This document shows positions 38,140-49,739 of a DNA stretch of 64,000 nucleotides, piece by piece. This DNA is from Lamellibrachia columna (Eukaryota; Annelida; Polychaeta; Sabellida; Siboglinidae): contig OY759263.1 in NCBI GenBank assembly GCA_963662155.1, forward strand, positions 23,214,854-23,278,853. Reading direction: 5' to 3'. The position numbers were made by a program, and so were the translations under genes. Numbering within the stretch: position 1 is the stretch's first letter; each line of letters opens with the position of its first letter. The notes beneath the pieces were generated by a model. It was not told the DNA's origin, searched no databases, and saw only the letters and a list, made by a program, of their open reading frames with translations.

Positions 38140-38790
38140 TTAACAAGATTGCCATACAAAACTACACGTTCCAGATGGCAATTGGACAAGGAAGCCATTG
38201 GCGTATCGAGAGTCCGACAATTGTATCATCTGTGTGTAGCCCGCCATTATTTAATTTTTAAACATTCACACTACTACTAGCATTAACACAATCATTTGAC
38301 AGTTTATTCCATTCATACTCTGTGAGAATGAGTATTTTCTCATGTCCAACATACACTGTTCCTTAGCTAATGCTGCTTTGTGGCCTCTGGTTCTAATGTC
38401 TTCTTTAAGTTTGAAGAACACTTTCCTCATATTGTCAAACCACATGCTAATAAGCGTCTTTCATAACTAAGGTCTCTCAATTCTGGAATCATATTAGTTG
38501 TTCTTCGTTATATTCTTTCTAACGTTTCTATGCCTTCTTACGATATGGCCTCCATGCTTGTATACGATATTTCAAATGCGGCCTAACTAACGCTTTGTAC
38601 ATGGGTACAATTAACTGTTTCTCTTTATATGTGACACTTCTATCATCCAGTAAACTGTGTTTATCTGTATCATTTTTAACCTTTTTGAATACTGTGTCAT
38701 CTGCAAATTTCAGTACTTTGCTAGATATGTCATCTTCCAAATCATTTATATATATTAAAAATAGTATAGGTCTTATAGTATGCTAGGACA
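38140..38790 (-). mobile_element. LINE remnant of the 18.9 kb family, C-terminal RT and tail
   Basis: On the minus strand, from about 38770: LIYINDLEDDISSK, then LKFADDT with the catalytic FADD, VRPHLKYRIQAWRPYRKK, and broken C-terminal sequence ending near 38250. The 3' tail (38140-38230) matches 21205-21300 (GGACTCTCGATACGCCAATG, CTTCCTTGTCCAATTGCC). An internal deletion removed the region between FKKVKND and DDRSVTYKEK. Confidence 0.85.
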
Positions 38791-39590
38791 AATATAGTGT
38801 ATAATATAGCATGTTTTACGATAACAAAACTATAAGACTTCGCACCTTGAATTATCGTTGCCGATACAGCTGGTTGTTTTATTGTAGCACTTCAACGGGA
38901 CTGGAAGAGTGTGGTCAGTATTGCTCATGCCAGGGTTTCATTTGACCAAACTTGGCCAAGTGTTAGTTTTAATCACTGGTACATGTTGACTCTCGCGTTG
39001 TTCGGGTTTGTATACAGACAGTTTGGTTGTTTCGGGTGTATCAGAAGAGTGTTACTGATGTGGCATCTGCTGAATACTAAGATTTATATCAATATATAAA
39101 TAAATGTTTTTTTCATGTTGGTTGTGTACACATTTTGTGCTGCTTTTTCTTTTCACGTGCAGGGTTTGAAAACTATTGGGTACGGCTAAAACCGAAATAC
39201 CCTGTACCTTTGTGGGCAATAACACTGTAGTAGTATAGTCGATGCCCCTTTGGGTTCTTGAACACATATGTCTACGTTAGATATAGTTACAAGAGCCAAC
39301 CATTTATTGGCGTGAACAAAACAAATCCTTAATGTTTTGATGCTTCTGCGCAGCTCATGTCCCTAAATGCCCACGTATTTGTATAGCCTAACATACTAGA
39401 TAATCAAACGAGTGAACAATATTATTGTTCACTCTTCTGTTCCCCTCCCCATCAGGCACACTTTGAATCCTACCAACATTTGACTAGTCAGAGTACAACC
39501 AATTAAAGTTAAGTTCCTTATGTTGGCAATCTGAAACACCAGCATTTCAACATGTCAATCCGCCAGGGATACTGATGTAACCAGAAACCC
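38791..39590. other. No recognisable feature
   Basis: AT-rich sequence without a supportable gene. Confidence 0.4.
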
Positions 39591-39700
39591 TGGCGGCGAG
39601 GATGACTCCCAGCTCTAGCGTATCCTCGACGACCCAGAACCCGTGATGTGGCGCCACCGTTTGTTGCCCTCCCTACACATTGGACGAACTACCTACGCTG
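39590..39700. repeat. Copy of a GTGGCGCCACCGTTTG-containing repeat
   Basis: The order CTCGACGACCCAGAACCC, GTGATGTGGCGCCACCGTTTG matches the arms of the fold-back element at 39860-40537 and a reversed copy near 24085-24150. Confidence 0.6.
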
Positions 39701-39732
39701 AACGGGCTACTGTGTCAGTAGACCCGACTACA

Positions 39733-39747
39733 CCCCCCCCCCCCCCC
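39733..39747. repeat. Poly-C tract, 15 C
   Basis: An uninterrupted run of fifteen C; the true length may vary or be mis-sequenced. Confidence 0.9.
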
Positions 39748-39859
39748 TGCAACAAGTCCTCTTCTCCCAGTTGAACCACAGTCAAAGAACCCGTGGCCGC
39801 CAAAGGAAATTCTTGAATGGTACTACTTTACTACTCTACTCTAAAAAGCCAGATAAACA

Positions 39860-40537
39860 CTAGCCTCGATTACCCAGGCTCCGTGCTGTGGCGCCATTGT
39901 TTGCCCCACACATCATCGCCTGGACGCAGAGTGTACTTTTCATAGTGACAGAAATCATGTAGGTACCAAAGATTCTGGGTGCATACATAGTTACCTAGTT
40001 ACTATGTAATTCGGGCATTTGGTTAATTCATAAAATAAGAGTGAACTTTTATCGGTTTATACGATGCAGTTTGAATTAACTTTAAACCTTGTTAAAAAGT
40101 TTAAAAGTTAAATCAGGAATTTTTTTTTAGTGTACAATCTCGATAATAACGTTGATTGGCTGTTGGCGCTTCACGGGAACGCCTACACAATATGGAGTGG
40201 TGACAGTGGGTAACAACTAGTCTCGCTTATCCGACTCTCGCTCCCCTTCGTGAATTCGTCGAGAAGAGAGTCTGGCCTCAGAGGCGTGGTCTCAAAGTTT
40301 AAAGTTAATTCGAATTGCATCATATCAACTGATAAAAGTTCCCTCTAATTTTATGAATTAACGAAATGCCCGAATGACATCGTAATTAGCTAATTATGTG
40401 ACGGAAATTATGTATGCGCCCAGAATCTGGGCTAATATATAATTTCCGTTACAATGAAAACCCCACTTTGCATTCAGGCGAAAATATGTGCGACAAACGG
40501 TGGCGCCACAGCGCGGAGCCTGGATAATCGAGGCTAG
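39860..40537. mobile_element. Fold-back element with ~230-bp inverted arms
   Basis: The left arm (39860-40087) begins CTAGCCTCGATTACCCAGG; the right arm (40297-40537) ends in its near reverse complement, CCTGGATAATCGAGGCTAG. Inner blocks also pair, for example AATTCGGGCATTT (left) with AAATGCCCGAAT (right), and ACTTTTATCGGTT with the AACTGATAAAAGT side. Identity by eye is roughly 85-90 percent in the inner 90 bp. A second inverted pair is nested and offset: 40210-40290 against 40548-40630 (GAGAAGAGAGTCTGGC against GCCAGACTCTCTTCTC). Confidence 0.75.
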
Positions 40538-40639
40538 GTAACAACGACACCGCGCCTCTGCTGCCAGACTCTCTTCTCGGCGGATTCACGAAGCCGATGG
40601 AGAGTCGGACAGGCGAGACTAGATAAACACTACAACTAG

Positions 40640-42759
40640 GCGGACATGGCCGCCGATTGAAACATACCGCCTCCCGAATGAGGTGGAGAAGTGGCAGAGA
40701 ACAAAGGCGAATGAGAGGAATTAAGATCTGCAAACCTCATTTCTTGATATAATATAAAGAATCAGGCTCCTGGGTCACCTCTGGACACACGACCGACCCT
40801 CGGTGGCCGTCATCCTCGTTTCGTGGGACAGCCGATGATGACACTCTGCACAAGAAACTCTCCCCAACATAATCGTTCCAAAAACCGACATCGCATGTCG
40901 GCCTCGCGTAGGTGCTTACACGACCGATTCGTGCTGAGCGTCATCGTGCGACACAAATTGGGGCAAAAGTTACTCATGAAAACCGGCCTTAATGTCCGGA
41001 CGTATTGATACCGGTCACTACCCGGCCGCTCTTCGGCCTCGTTGGTTCTTTGTCCACAATTAAGGAGACTGGACCGTCACATTACGTAGTCAACGCGAAC
41101 CCACAACACGCGCCATTTTTAACCACATGGTTAGGACGCGCAATAGGGTTATATGCGTATGTGATTTCCACCCGCCAGCACACAGTGTCGGGGTAGTGGA
41201 TATCTAGCAGTCTTTAAATATTTTCGGGTCAGGTACATGTGTCTACAATAACAACAAAATGTTAGAATGGTTGCCGATGCGGACTTAAATAGCAATGTTG
41301 ACAAATAGGAGTATGCGACCCTCGACGGTCTACATGTGGTGTCATCCGTCCGAGAACTATATATATATATATATATTATATAATATATATGGTGATGGAA
41401 ATTTCCACGGCGCCCGTTGAACCCGAACATTCACGAAAGCAACAACCACGCAGAGCTGGATGTTCCGATTAGAATGATTGGGTCAGTTTAAACTAAGCTT
41501 ACCCGACACTGTTTCCAAGTAACTTATACTCACGCAAAAAATTCCAAGTCAATACAGTGAACCTTAGATGTAACAACGCAATTACTTCTTCACAAATACA
41601 GTTCATAAAATTCCTAAATGTAATAACATTAATAACATTAATATCGAGAATTATATTAAAACTTTACTAGCACAAATGGAACGATAATTCTGTAGTATCA
41701 TTATGAATCGAACGTATAATATGAAGAATGTTACTACAGTTACTATGTGGAAAAAAATTACCTACGATCTAAATTGCCCTTCGCTATTTTCACCACACAA
41801 CAATCATGAGATGGCGTAAGGTATGATGTGTGCCCACGAACCGCAAAAAGTACAAAGTCTGGTTGCTTTTGTCGGAACATCATAATTATATATAGTATTA
41901 ACGTGGTTAATTGTTGCGCGTTTTGGCGGTCAGTATGTTAGAATAGATAACATATTTTACACTATGTGTTTATATAAAACGATTTTACAAGTATATACCT
42001 AAACTTGGTAAGTCCTACATGTTAAATTATTTAACATATTGTTAAATGATGACCAATAATGTTTACTAGTTATGTTATTATCGGTCTTTAGTAAACACAT
42101 TGAAGAATATAATCATGTCTACGTACTGCATCTTTCGACCAGCGCCGTGCTTAATTAAATTAAGGTGGAAAACGCAGGAATTAAGACTCCTTATGTTGGG
42201 CCTATGTCTTTACTGCCTACACAGGTTCCTATGGAAATGTTTCGTGTGCAAACAGCCGGTACTCCGTACAGTATACGAATATACGCAGTAAATAGTGCGT
42301 TACCGATGAACCGGCAGCCGTCAGGCGCGATTATGCGGTCATGGTGGGAATTTCCACTGTAAACAAGCATTGGATCCAATCATTCGACAGATCGTATCCG
42401 AAAATAGCCGAGTTGCATTCAACAATCCGTCCACGCACAATCGTCATGCGTCGGGCTTTTCCACTGACGCATTGAGGCGTTACAGTTCACCGGGTTCTAA
42501 CCTTAGCATACGCACAGTGAAACGTTACTGTGGACAGATCACGTATCTATTGCCAAAAATGAATTGAAAAGTTTGACAGTGTTCCAGCATACGAACGATC
42601 GAAACCCCTGAAAAACCTTAAATTCACCTTTGTGCGATCCAATGTGTATTTGCGGTAATCTAGCTAGAGTGATGAGTCATTAGGTAAATATGTGAAGTGA
42701 TGTTTTGATCAAAATGGATGCATGCCTATAAGTTGGCAGCTGTTGACGTTGTTGTAACA

Positions 42760-42790
<31 letters not shown>

Positions 42791-43370
42791 ACGCGCCCTG
42801 CAGTAATGTTCGGACCCCGCCAGACGACTGCAGACGAACTCAACAGACGTATGCACTCTAACCCAGTTCTTCGGCCCGGATCTCGCGTAAACAGACCGAT
42901 TGCGTCATTTCTTTGATAGGTCAGGTCAGCCCGGTGACCTTTCACTCGCCTGCCGAGGCGCAAACATTTATACGCAGAAAATATTAGCGGGAGAATTTAA
43001 TTTGATGTAACAACTCTCGGGCAAACTAGCTGTAGATATGTAAATCCTTTGTTAAATTAAATAGTTGGCCACAGCCATATTTTTGTGGAAGTCAGTTTTG
43101 GCATTAATTCGCGGTGAGTGATAATGTAGGTCACCCGTAAAGGCGCTTACATACTGGAACAAGCAGTGTCTAGCTGACCAACGCGACAAAACTATACAGG
43201 ACGAAAAGTGGCGTTTGTAAAAGAACAGTGGACATTTAATTGCATATAAGAAAGTCCATTCATTATTACAGAGGACGATACATTAATGAACCCAATTATC
43301 TACTGAAAGCAGTGATTACGTAAATGCTAATAGTGTGTGAATATGTTTAAAACAACATTGAAAGATATCT
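40640..43370. other. No recognisable gene; two microsatellites
   Basis: A TA run lies at 41359-41388 and a GCGT run at 42761-42790. Open frames here are short, present on both strands and without domains. Confidence 0.45.
42761..42790. repeat. GCGT microsatellite
   Basis: About seven GCGT units. Confidence 0.95.
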
Positions 43371-43374
43371 GATA

Positions 43375-43490
43375 AGGGCGGGCTACACAATATTATATAA
43401 AACTTGTACTTTTGATACGCCAATGACTTCCTCAACCGCCGGCCGTCTGGAGTTGTTGATTTGGCTGGCCACTTTGTTGTATCAAAATAG
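43375..43490 (+). repeat. Diverged LINE 3' tail (18.9 kb family)
   Basis: GGCGGGCTACACAATAT, then TTGATACGCCAATGACTTCC and GCCGTCTGG, follow the order seen in the tails at 9970 and 21195, with more changes. Confidence 0.6.
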
Positions 43491-44414
43491 CTTTGGAGGA
43501 ATGTTATATTGACATAGAACCGTAGTGTTTAAATTTTGACGCATCACTAAAGTTGACATTTCACTTACAGCTAACCAGGTTATGAAAACTAATAAACTGT
43601 AATCATGTTATAAAAACACTCGAATTGACGTAAACGAAAACGTGAAGGAAAAGGCGATAATCATATTAGTTTTGCGTTTTCATTACCTTAACAATAAAAC
43701 TGTGGTTACATTGAAGCAGCGGTCTCGGCAACAACCGATTGACGTAACACCTCTTTTGTATTCAGTGTCCGAACTCCGCTTGGCTGTCTTCCCGAAGCCA
43801 GGAACTAATCAGTCGGGCCAGCAACTTTCAGTCGCTGGTTTTGTGGTATCTCATGATAAGGCCAATCTGCAACTTCTACATTGTTGACATCCGCCCTTAC
43901 CTTGGAATTTATTTTTAAAGTGTGCACAAGCTTCTCCACTTTCTCTGTTTTTGGTTCACCTTTTTATCTCGCAACTTCAGTTCTTCACAGTCATCCATAT
44001 CCGAAACTCTGCATCCGCATTCGGTAACGTCCACACACCATCGCTACTGCAGACAACTGCAGACGGAGGCAGCTGACGAAGGGGCTATAACGTAGTTCTT
44101 CGGGCCGGATCTCACGTAATAATTTCAATGGCCAATGTCAAACATCGAAACTGTGCAGACTAGTTCCATTTCTTCTGTCTGTTGATGATATATGGTCCTG
44201 CTATTGATTTTCTAGCACACGTCGCAGGTATCTGCCACCACAACATACAAAGCAACTTCGCTTGACGCCATCTCTTTCCCTCTCCTTCTCCATCCCCCTC
44301 TCTCCTTCCAACTCTTTTCCCAACCCTTTTCTCTTCCCAGTTCTTCTGTCGATCTCTCCCATTCCCTGCTCTCCACACTTGCGTTTCCATGTTCTCTCTA
44401 CACGCAGTCCCTCC

Positions 44415-44625
44415 ATCTTAATGTTGGACATCTTATTATCTTAATGTTGGACATCTTATTATCTTAATGTTGGACATCTTATTCTCTTAATGATGGACAT
44501 CTTATTCTCTTAATGGTGGACATCTTATTCTCTTAATGGTGGACATCTTATTCTCTTAATGTTGGACATCTTATTATCTTAATGTTGCACATCTTATTCT
44601 CTTAATGTTGCACATCTTATTCTCC
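44415..44625. repeat. 23-bp tandem repeat, about nine copies
   Basis: The unit is close to TCTTAATGTTGGACATCTTAT plus TA or TC. Variants GATGG, GGTGG and GTTGC at the middle position form blocks of neighbouring equal copies. Confidence 0.95.
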
Positions 44626-44894
44626 TTCTAAAATATTATTGATTACTCATGTGCAACGGTATGTCGCAAATTTAGACCCGTGTCTCTGTTGTTTTCGTAA
44701 GGCAGTTAAATTCATAGCCAAAATCATATTGTGTAATCCACGGGCTTAGGGTGGAAGCTAGACAAAATAATACAATCAAGTTTATGTATGTCAACACCGA
44801 AACTGAAATGAACCAAACAACGCCTCTACCGCGAGATCGGGCGAGATTTTGAGGGTACTGATTGTTATCGTCTACCGACATGCGTCCGCGGTGG

Positions 44895-45385
44895 TTGAGC
44901 CGTCGAGACCGACTCCCCGGTGGCCATACCGTCGAGAGTGGCTCCCCGGGAACCGGACCGTCGAGAGCGGCTCTCAGGTGGCCGTGCCGTCAAAGCGACT
45001 CCCCGGTGGCAGGACTGTTGAGAGCGGCTCGCTGGGGGCCGGACCGCCGAGAACTGTTCCTCGGTGGCCATGCCGTCGGTTGAAGCTCCCCGGTGGCAGG
45101 ACTGTTGAGAGCGGCTCCCGGTGACCCTACTGTCCAGGGCGGCTCTCCGGAGGCCCTACTGTCAGGAGCGAATCTTCGACGGTTGGACCGCGGGGTCGGA
45201 TATTTTATGGTTGGACCGCGAGGTCGGATATTTGATGGTTGGACCGCGGGGTTGGATATTTGATGGTTGGACCGCGGGGTCGGATATTTGATGGTTGGAC
45301 CGCGGGGTTGGATATTTGATGGTTGGACCGCGGGGATCCCCGATGGATTGAACGCGAGGTCGGATCTCCGGTGGTTGGACTATTG
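44895..45385. repeat. GC-rich 28-29 bp minisatellite, two sub-families
   Basis: From 44895 to about 45180 about ten diverged units resemble CTCCCCGGTGGCCGGACCGT plus CGAGAGCGG. From 45181 to about 45345 a regular 28-bp unit follows (GGTTGGACCGCGGGGTCGGA then TATTTGAT, six copies). The inverted relative is at 10745-10965. Confidence 0.9.
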
Positions 45386-45713
45386 TTTTATTTATAAACT
45401 TATTATAGTATAATAAAATTAACTATTTACTCACAACCAACTGCCATTATGAACATATTCGTTCTCATATGTAATATAAAGAACTTGTCTGTCTGCATGT
45501 CTGTAAGTTCTCTCGTTTCTCCGTCAGTGGGGCTGAACATTTCTACGCATGCCAGGGGCCCATGGTGGTGGTTTGTGGACTCGGCACAGTAATGCGTACA
45601 ATTGTTAGCAGCGCTACGATCTACGTCAAATGTCCACATAAGTTTCTTTCGTACAGCACAGACGCTGGTTTTTGGGGCATGAAGCAATCATTGCCACTGG
45701 CATTGCCCTACAA

Positions 45714-47650
45714 AAACTTGACTGGGGAGTGCAAAGAGTCACAAGTTGACTGGGTAGTGCAAGGAGTCACAAGTTGACTGGGTAGTGCAAGGAGTCACAC
45801 GTTGACTGGGTAGTGCAAGGAGTCACAAGTTGACTGGGTAGTGCAAGGAGTCACAAGTTGACTGGGTAGTGCAAGGAGTCACAAGTTGACTGGGTGGTGC
45901 AAGGAGTCATAAGTTGACTGGGTGGTGCAAGGAGTCACAAGTTGACTGGGTAGTGCAAGGAGTCATAAGTTGACTGGGTAGTGCAAGGAGTCATAAGTTG
46001 ACTGGGTAGTGCAAGGAGTCATAAGTTGACTGGGTAGTGCAAGGAGTCACAAGTTGACTGGGTAGTGCAAGGAGTCACAAGTTGACTGGGTAGTGCAAGG
46101 AGTCACAAGTTGACTGGGGAATGCAAGGAGTCACAAGTTGACTGGGGAGTGCAAGGAGTCACAAGTTGACTGGGTAGTGCAAGGAGTCACAAGTTGACTG
46201 GGGAGTGTAAGGAGTCACAAGTTGACTGGGTAGTGCAAGGAGTCATAAGTTGACTGGGTAGTGCAAAGAGTCACAAGTTGACTGGGTGGTGCAAGGAGTC
46301 ATAAGTTGACTGGGTAGTGCAAGGAGTCATAAGTTGACTGGGTAGTGCAAGGAGTCATAAGTTGACTGGGTGGTGCAAGGAGTCATACTTTGACTGGGTA
46401 GTGCAAGGAGTCACAAGTTGACTGGGTAGTGCAAGGAGTCATAAGTTGACTGGGTAGTGCAAGGAGTCATAAGTTGACTGGGTGGTGCAAGGAGTCATAA
46501 GTTGACTGGGTAGTGCAAGGAGTCACAAGTTGACTGGGGAATGCAAGGAGTCACAAGTTGATTGGGGAGTGCAAGGAGTCACAAGTTGACTGGGTAGTGC
46601 AAGGAGTCACAAGTTGACTGGGGAGTGTAAGGAGTCACAAGTTGACTGGGTAGTGCAAGGAGTCATAAGTTGACTGGGTAGTGCAAAGAGTCACAAGTTG
46701 ACTGGGTGGTGCAAGGAGTCATAAGTTGACTGGGTAGTGCAAGGAGTCACAAGTTGACTGGGTAGTGCAAGGAGTCATAAGTTGACTAGGTGGTGCAAGG
46801 AGTCATAAGTTGACTGGGTAGTGCAAGGAGTCACAAGTTGACTGGGTAGTGCAAGGAGTCATAAGTTGACTGGGTAGTGCAAGGAGTCATAAGTTGACTG
46901 GGTGGTGCAAGGAGTCATAAGTTGACTGTGTAGTGCAAGGAGTCATAAGTTGACTGGGTGGTGCAAGGAGTCATAAGTTGACTGGGTAGTGCAAGGAGTC
47001 ATAAGTTGACTGTGTAGTGCAAGGAGTCATAAGTTGACTGGGTGGTGCAAGGAGTCATAAGTTGACTGGGTAGTGCAAGGAGTCATAAGTTGACTGGGTA
47101 GTGCAAGGAGTCATAAGTTGACTGGGTGGTGCAAGGAGTCATAAGTTGACTGGGTAGTGCAAGGAGTCACAAGTTGACTGGGTAGTGCAAGGAGTCATAA
47201 GTTGACTGGGTAGTGCAAGGAGTCATAAGTTGACTGGGTAGTGCAAGGAGTCACAAGTTGACTGGGTAGTGCAAGGAGTCATAAGTTGACTGGGTGGTGC
47301 AAGGAGTCATAAGTTGACTGGGTAGTGCAAGGAGTCATAAGTTGACTGTGTAGTGCAAGGAGTCATAAGTTGACTGGGTGGTGCAAGGAGTCATAAGTTG
47401 ACTGGGTAGTGCAAGGAGTCATAAGTTGACTGGGTGGTGCAAGGAGTCATAAGTTGACTGTGTAGTGCAAGGAGTCATAAGTTGACTGGGTGGTGCAAGG
47501 AGTCATAAGTTGACTGGGTAGTGCAAGGAGTCATAAGTTGACTGTGTAGTGCAAGGAGTCATAAGTTGACTGGGTGGTGCAAGGAGTCATAAGTTGACTG
47601 GGTAGTGCAAGGAGTCACAAGTTGACTGGGTAGTGCAAGGAGTCACAAGC
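45714..47650. repeat. 28-bp minisatellite, about 69 copies
   Basis: The unit is AGTCACAAGTTGACTGGG followed by TAGTGCAAGG. Sites vary between copies: CACAAG or CATAAG, GGTA or GGTG or GGGGA or TGTA, and CAAGG or CAAAG. There is no unique spacer between units. A block of fifteen units (420 bp) is repeated: 46081-46500 and 46501-46920 differ at only a few bases. Confidence 0.97.
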
Positions 47651-47923
47651 TCTTGCGGTGACTGCCTTTTCTCCTGTGCAACGTCGGGGAACTTGGCTAG
47701 TATTATATGAAAATATCGCTCACAATACTTGTGTAAGGTCGTCGTTATGCGGCGTTGTTGACGTGGTTGCGCAGCGCTTCGGTGACCTGGCAGCACTATT
47801 ACGTCATTTCCCGAGGAAGCCCTGTCACGCAATGAGTCATGGGATCGGTTGCAGTACAAAACGTTTGCCGTCACCATTATCCAGTGGTAAAAGCCTAGAC
47901 TTTTTAGGGTGTCTCACAAGAAA

Positions 47924-47963
47924 ACGCACGCACGCACGCACACACACATGCACACACACACAC
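47924..47963. repeat. ACGC/ACAC microsatellite
   Basis: Tandem CGCA units pass into CACA units. Confidence 0.9.
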
Positions 47964-48224
47964 CTACAAAACAAATGTAGACGTGCCGGGTATTCTACAT
48001 CGATGTTTTAGTTTCAGTTTTTAAATGTAGGCACGTACAGTTTTCTCCCCAAAAGCAGATGCCAAAAATCGAGGTCATGTATAAGAAAGTGGACCTGGTA
48101 ATACACAACGAAAGAAAATTAATGCGATTTCTTCTTCGTCTTCTTCTTTGGCATCGTCTCTTCTTCCATCTCCTACACCGGCCTCTTCATCATAGTACGA
48201 TTTACCGTATTTTATTTGCAAATA

Positions 48225-48512
48225 TGTGACTCTCTATGTGACTCTCTATACACCTTTAAAAGACACTTAAAAACTATCTTGTTTAAACGCGCTTATTATT
48301 CTTAACTGTCAAATTTATTCGACTTTTAGTGCTATGTCCTATGAACTTGGATTTGCTGTTTTTTATGTTTTTATTTATTTATCTATTTATTTATTTTTTA
48401 ATCGTGACTGTCTTTAACTATGTTTGTGTCAGCGCCTTTGAACAGGGTCACCTGGATCCATGGCGCTCTAAAAGTGCTCTAATTATTATTATTATTATTA
48501 AATATAGCTAGT
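48225..48512 (+). mobile_element. LINE 3' end with ATT tail
   Basis: A last ORF2 stretch TFKRHLKTILFKRAYYS and stop (about 48250-48306) is typical of L2/CR1-type elements. A 3' UTR follows with GGATCCATGGCGCTC and AAAAGTGCTCTAATTATT, ending in ATT units. Everything upstream of the C-terminus is missing. Confidence 0.7.
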
Positions 48513-48589
48513 CTACGCACATAGCTGTAGATGTTCAACTTGCTGCTTTGGTATCCAGCTCAATATTTAGCGGGCTTGTTGGCAAGTTA

Positions 48590-48775
48590 CAGACTGGTAA
48601 GTCAAGTCACTGACTTGCAAGTCAAGTTAAGTCTCAAGTCAATAACAAGTCTCGAGTCATCTCTTTGAATTCCAAGTTAAGTCGCGAGTCATGAAAATGG
48701 GGGACTCGAGCGCGACTCGGGTCCGACTCGACTGCGACTCGAGTGCGACTCGAGTCAACAAGTCGGATATTTAGT
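48590..48775. repeat. ACTCGAGTC-type short repeats
   Basis: Many overlapping half-sites AAGTC, GACTCGAG and GCGACTCG. A related, reversed copy lies near 54350-54405 (GACTTGAGTCGGACTTGCCC, then CATTTTCATGACTTGCGACT). Confidence 0.7.
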
Positions 48776-49602
48776 AGTGCCCCAAAATAGCAGATTATGT
48801 CGATATATAGGCACAATGCATACAGTTATTCAGCATGTACTAGTGACCGGAAACACATTCAAGAAGATTCGAGAACGTTTATTCAAACAAAACCCGTTAG
48901 AAATACAATATAAACAGACAATTGGGCAGTGGACGTACACGAGCGTACGTGAGCGTACATGACGTACGTGACAGCCACGCCTGATAGTGAGCGGACTGAC
49001 AGGCATAGATTGACGCGTACCAGGTACACGTGTAGGTCCCGTCTTCGTATGAGAGTAAAGCACTCGCTGTGCACCGAACCAATACAGAGATGCACATTCT
49101 TGATAAGCCGGTGCTGTTGACAGGTTCGACTGTATTCGTGATCATTATGGACGCTCGAGTGAAAACAACCTGTCAGTAATGTGCACAGCTGAATAGGCCA
49201 ACCTTTTGAAACCCCAAAACAGAATATTTGGTGGGGGTGGGGTGGGTTCCCGAAAAGCGGGGGTCAGGGGGGCACAGCCCCCATCAGCTAAAAGAAAAAT
49301 GCCATTTACAACACTCAAAATTCAATGTCCTGATACCTTTTCTTAACTCAAAGAATGCATACAATTCAAATGAACATTCAGTAAAACAGTCTTTTGACAG
49401 GCTAAAACAGTAAAAAGATTTCTCAGCAAATTCACAACGGTGATTTTCCAGGCAGGTCCGCAAGAACAAGTACCACGTTCCTGTTCATGTCACTTATCTT
49501 CAAAATATAGAACAGGTCTATTTTATGTAAGTACTGAAACTACTAAAAATGTTCAGGCTCTCAGTCTCATAATTCTGTAGCTGTTTTAAAACGTTCATTC
49601 TA

Positions 49603-49604
49603 CA

Positions 49605-49648
<44 letters not shown>

Positions 49649-49650
49649 CG
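49603..49650. repeat. CGCA microsatellite
   Basis: Twelve CGCA units; minus-strand open frames here read as Arg-Ala-Cys-Val repeats. Confidence 0.95.
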
Positions 49651-49739
49651 GGGTTTCTCTGGAGAAAACGAGTGACAAACTGCACCTCCATCCAGGACGG
49701 AAATTTTTTCCTCGAGATATCGAGATGCGGTCGCGTGCG

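Noticed and set aside
44160..44431. Charged Arg/Glu/Gly-rich minus-strand frames
   Set aside because: They arise from a CT-rich low-complexity stretch and overlap in two frames.
45714..47650. CRISPR-like array of regular 28-bp repeats
   Set aside because: Units abut with no unique spacers, and the DNA is eukaryotic; it is a minisatellite.
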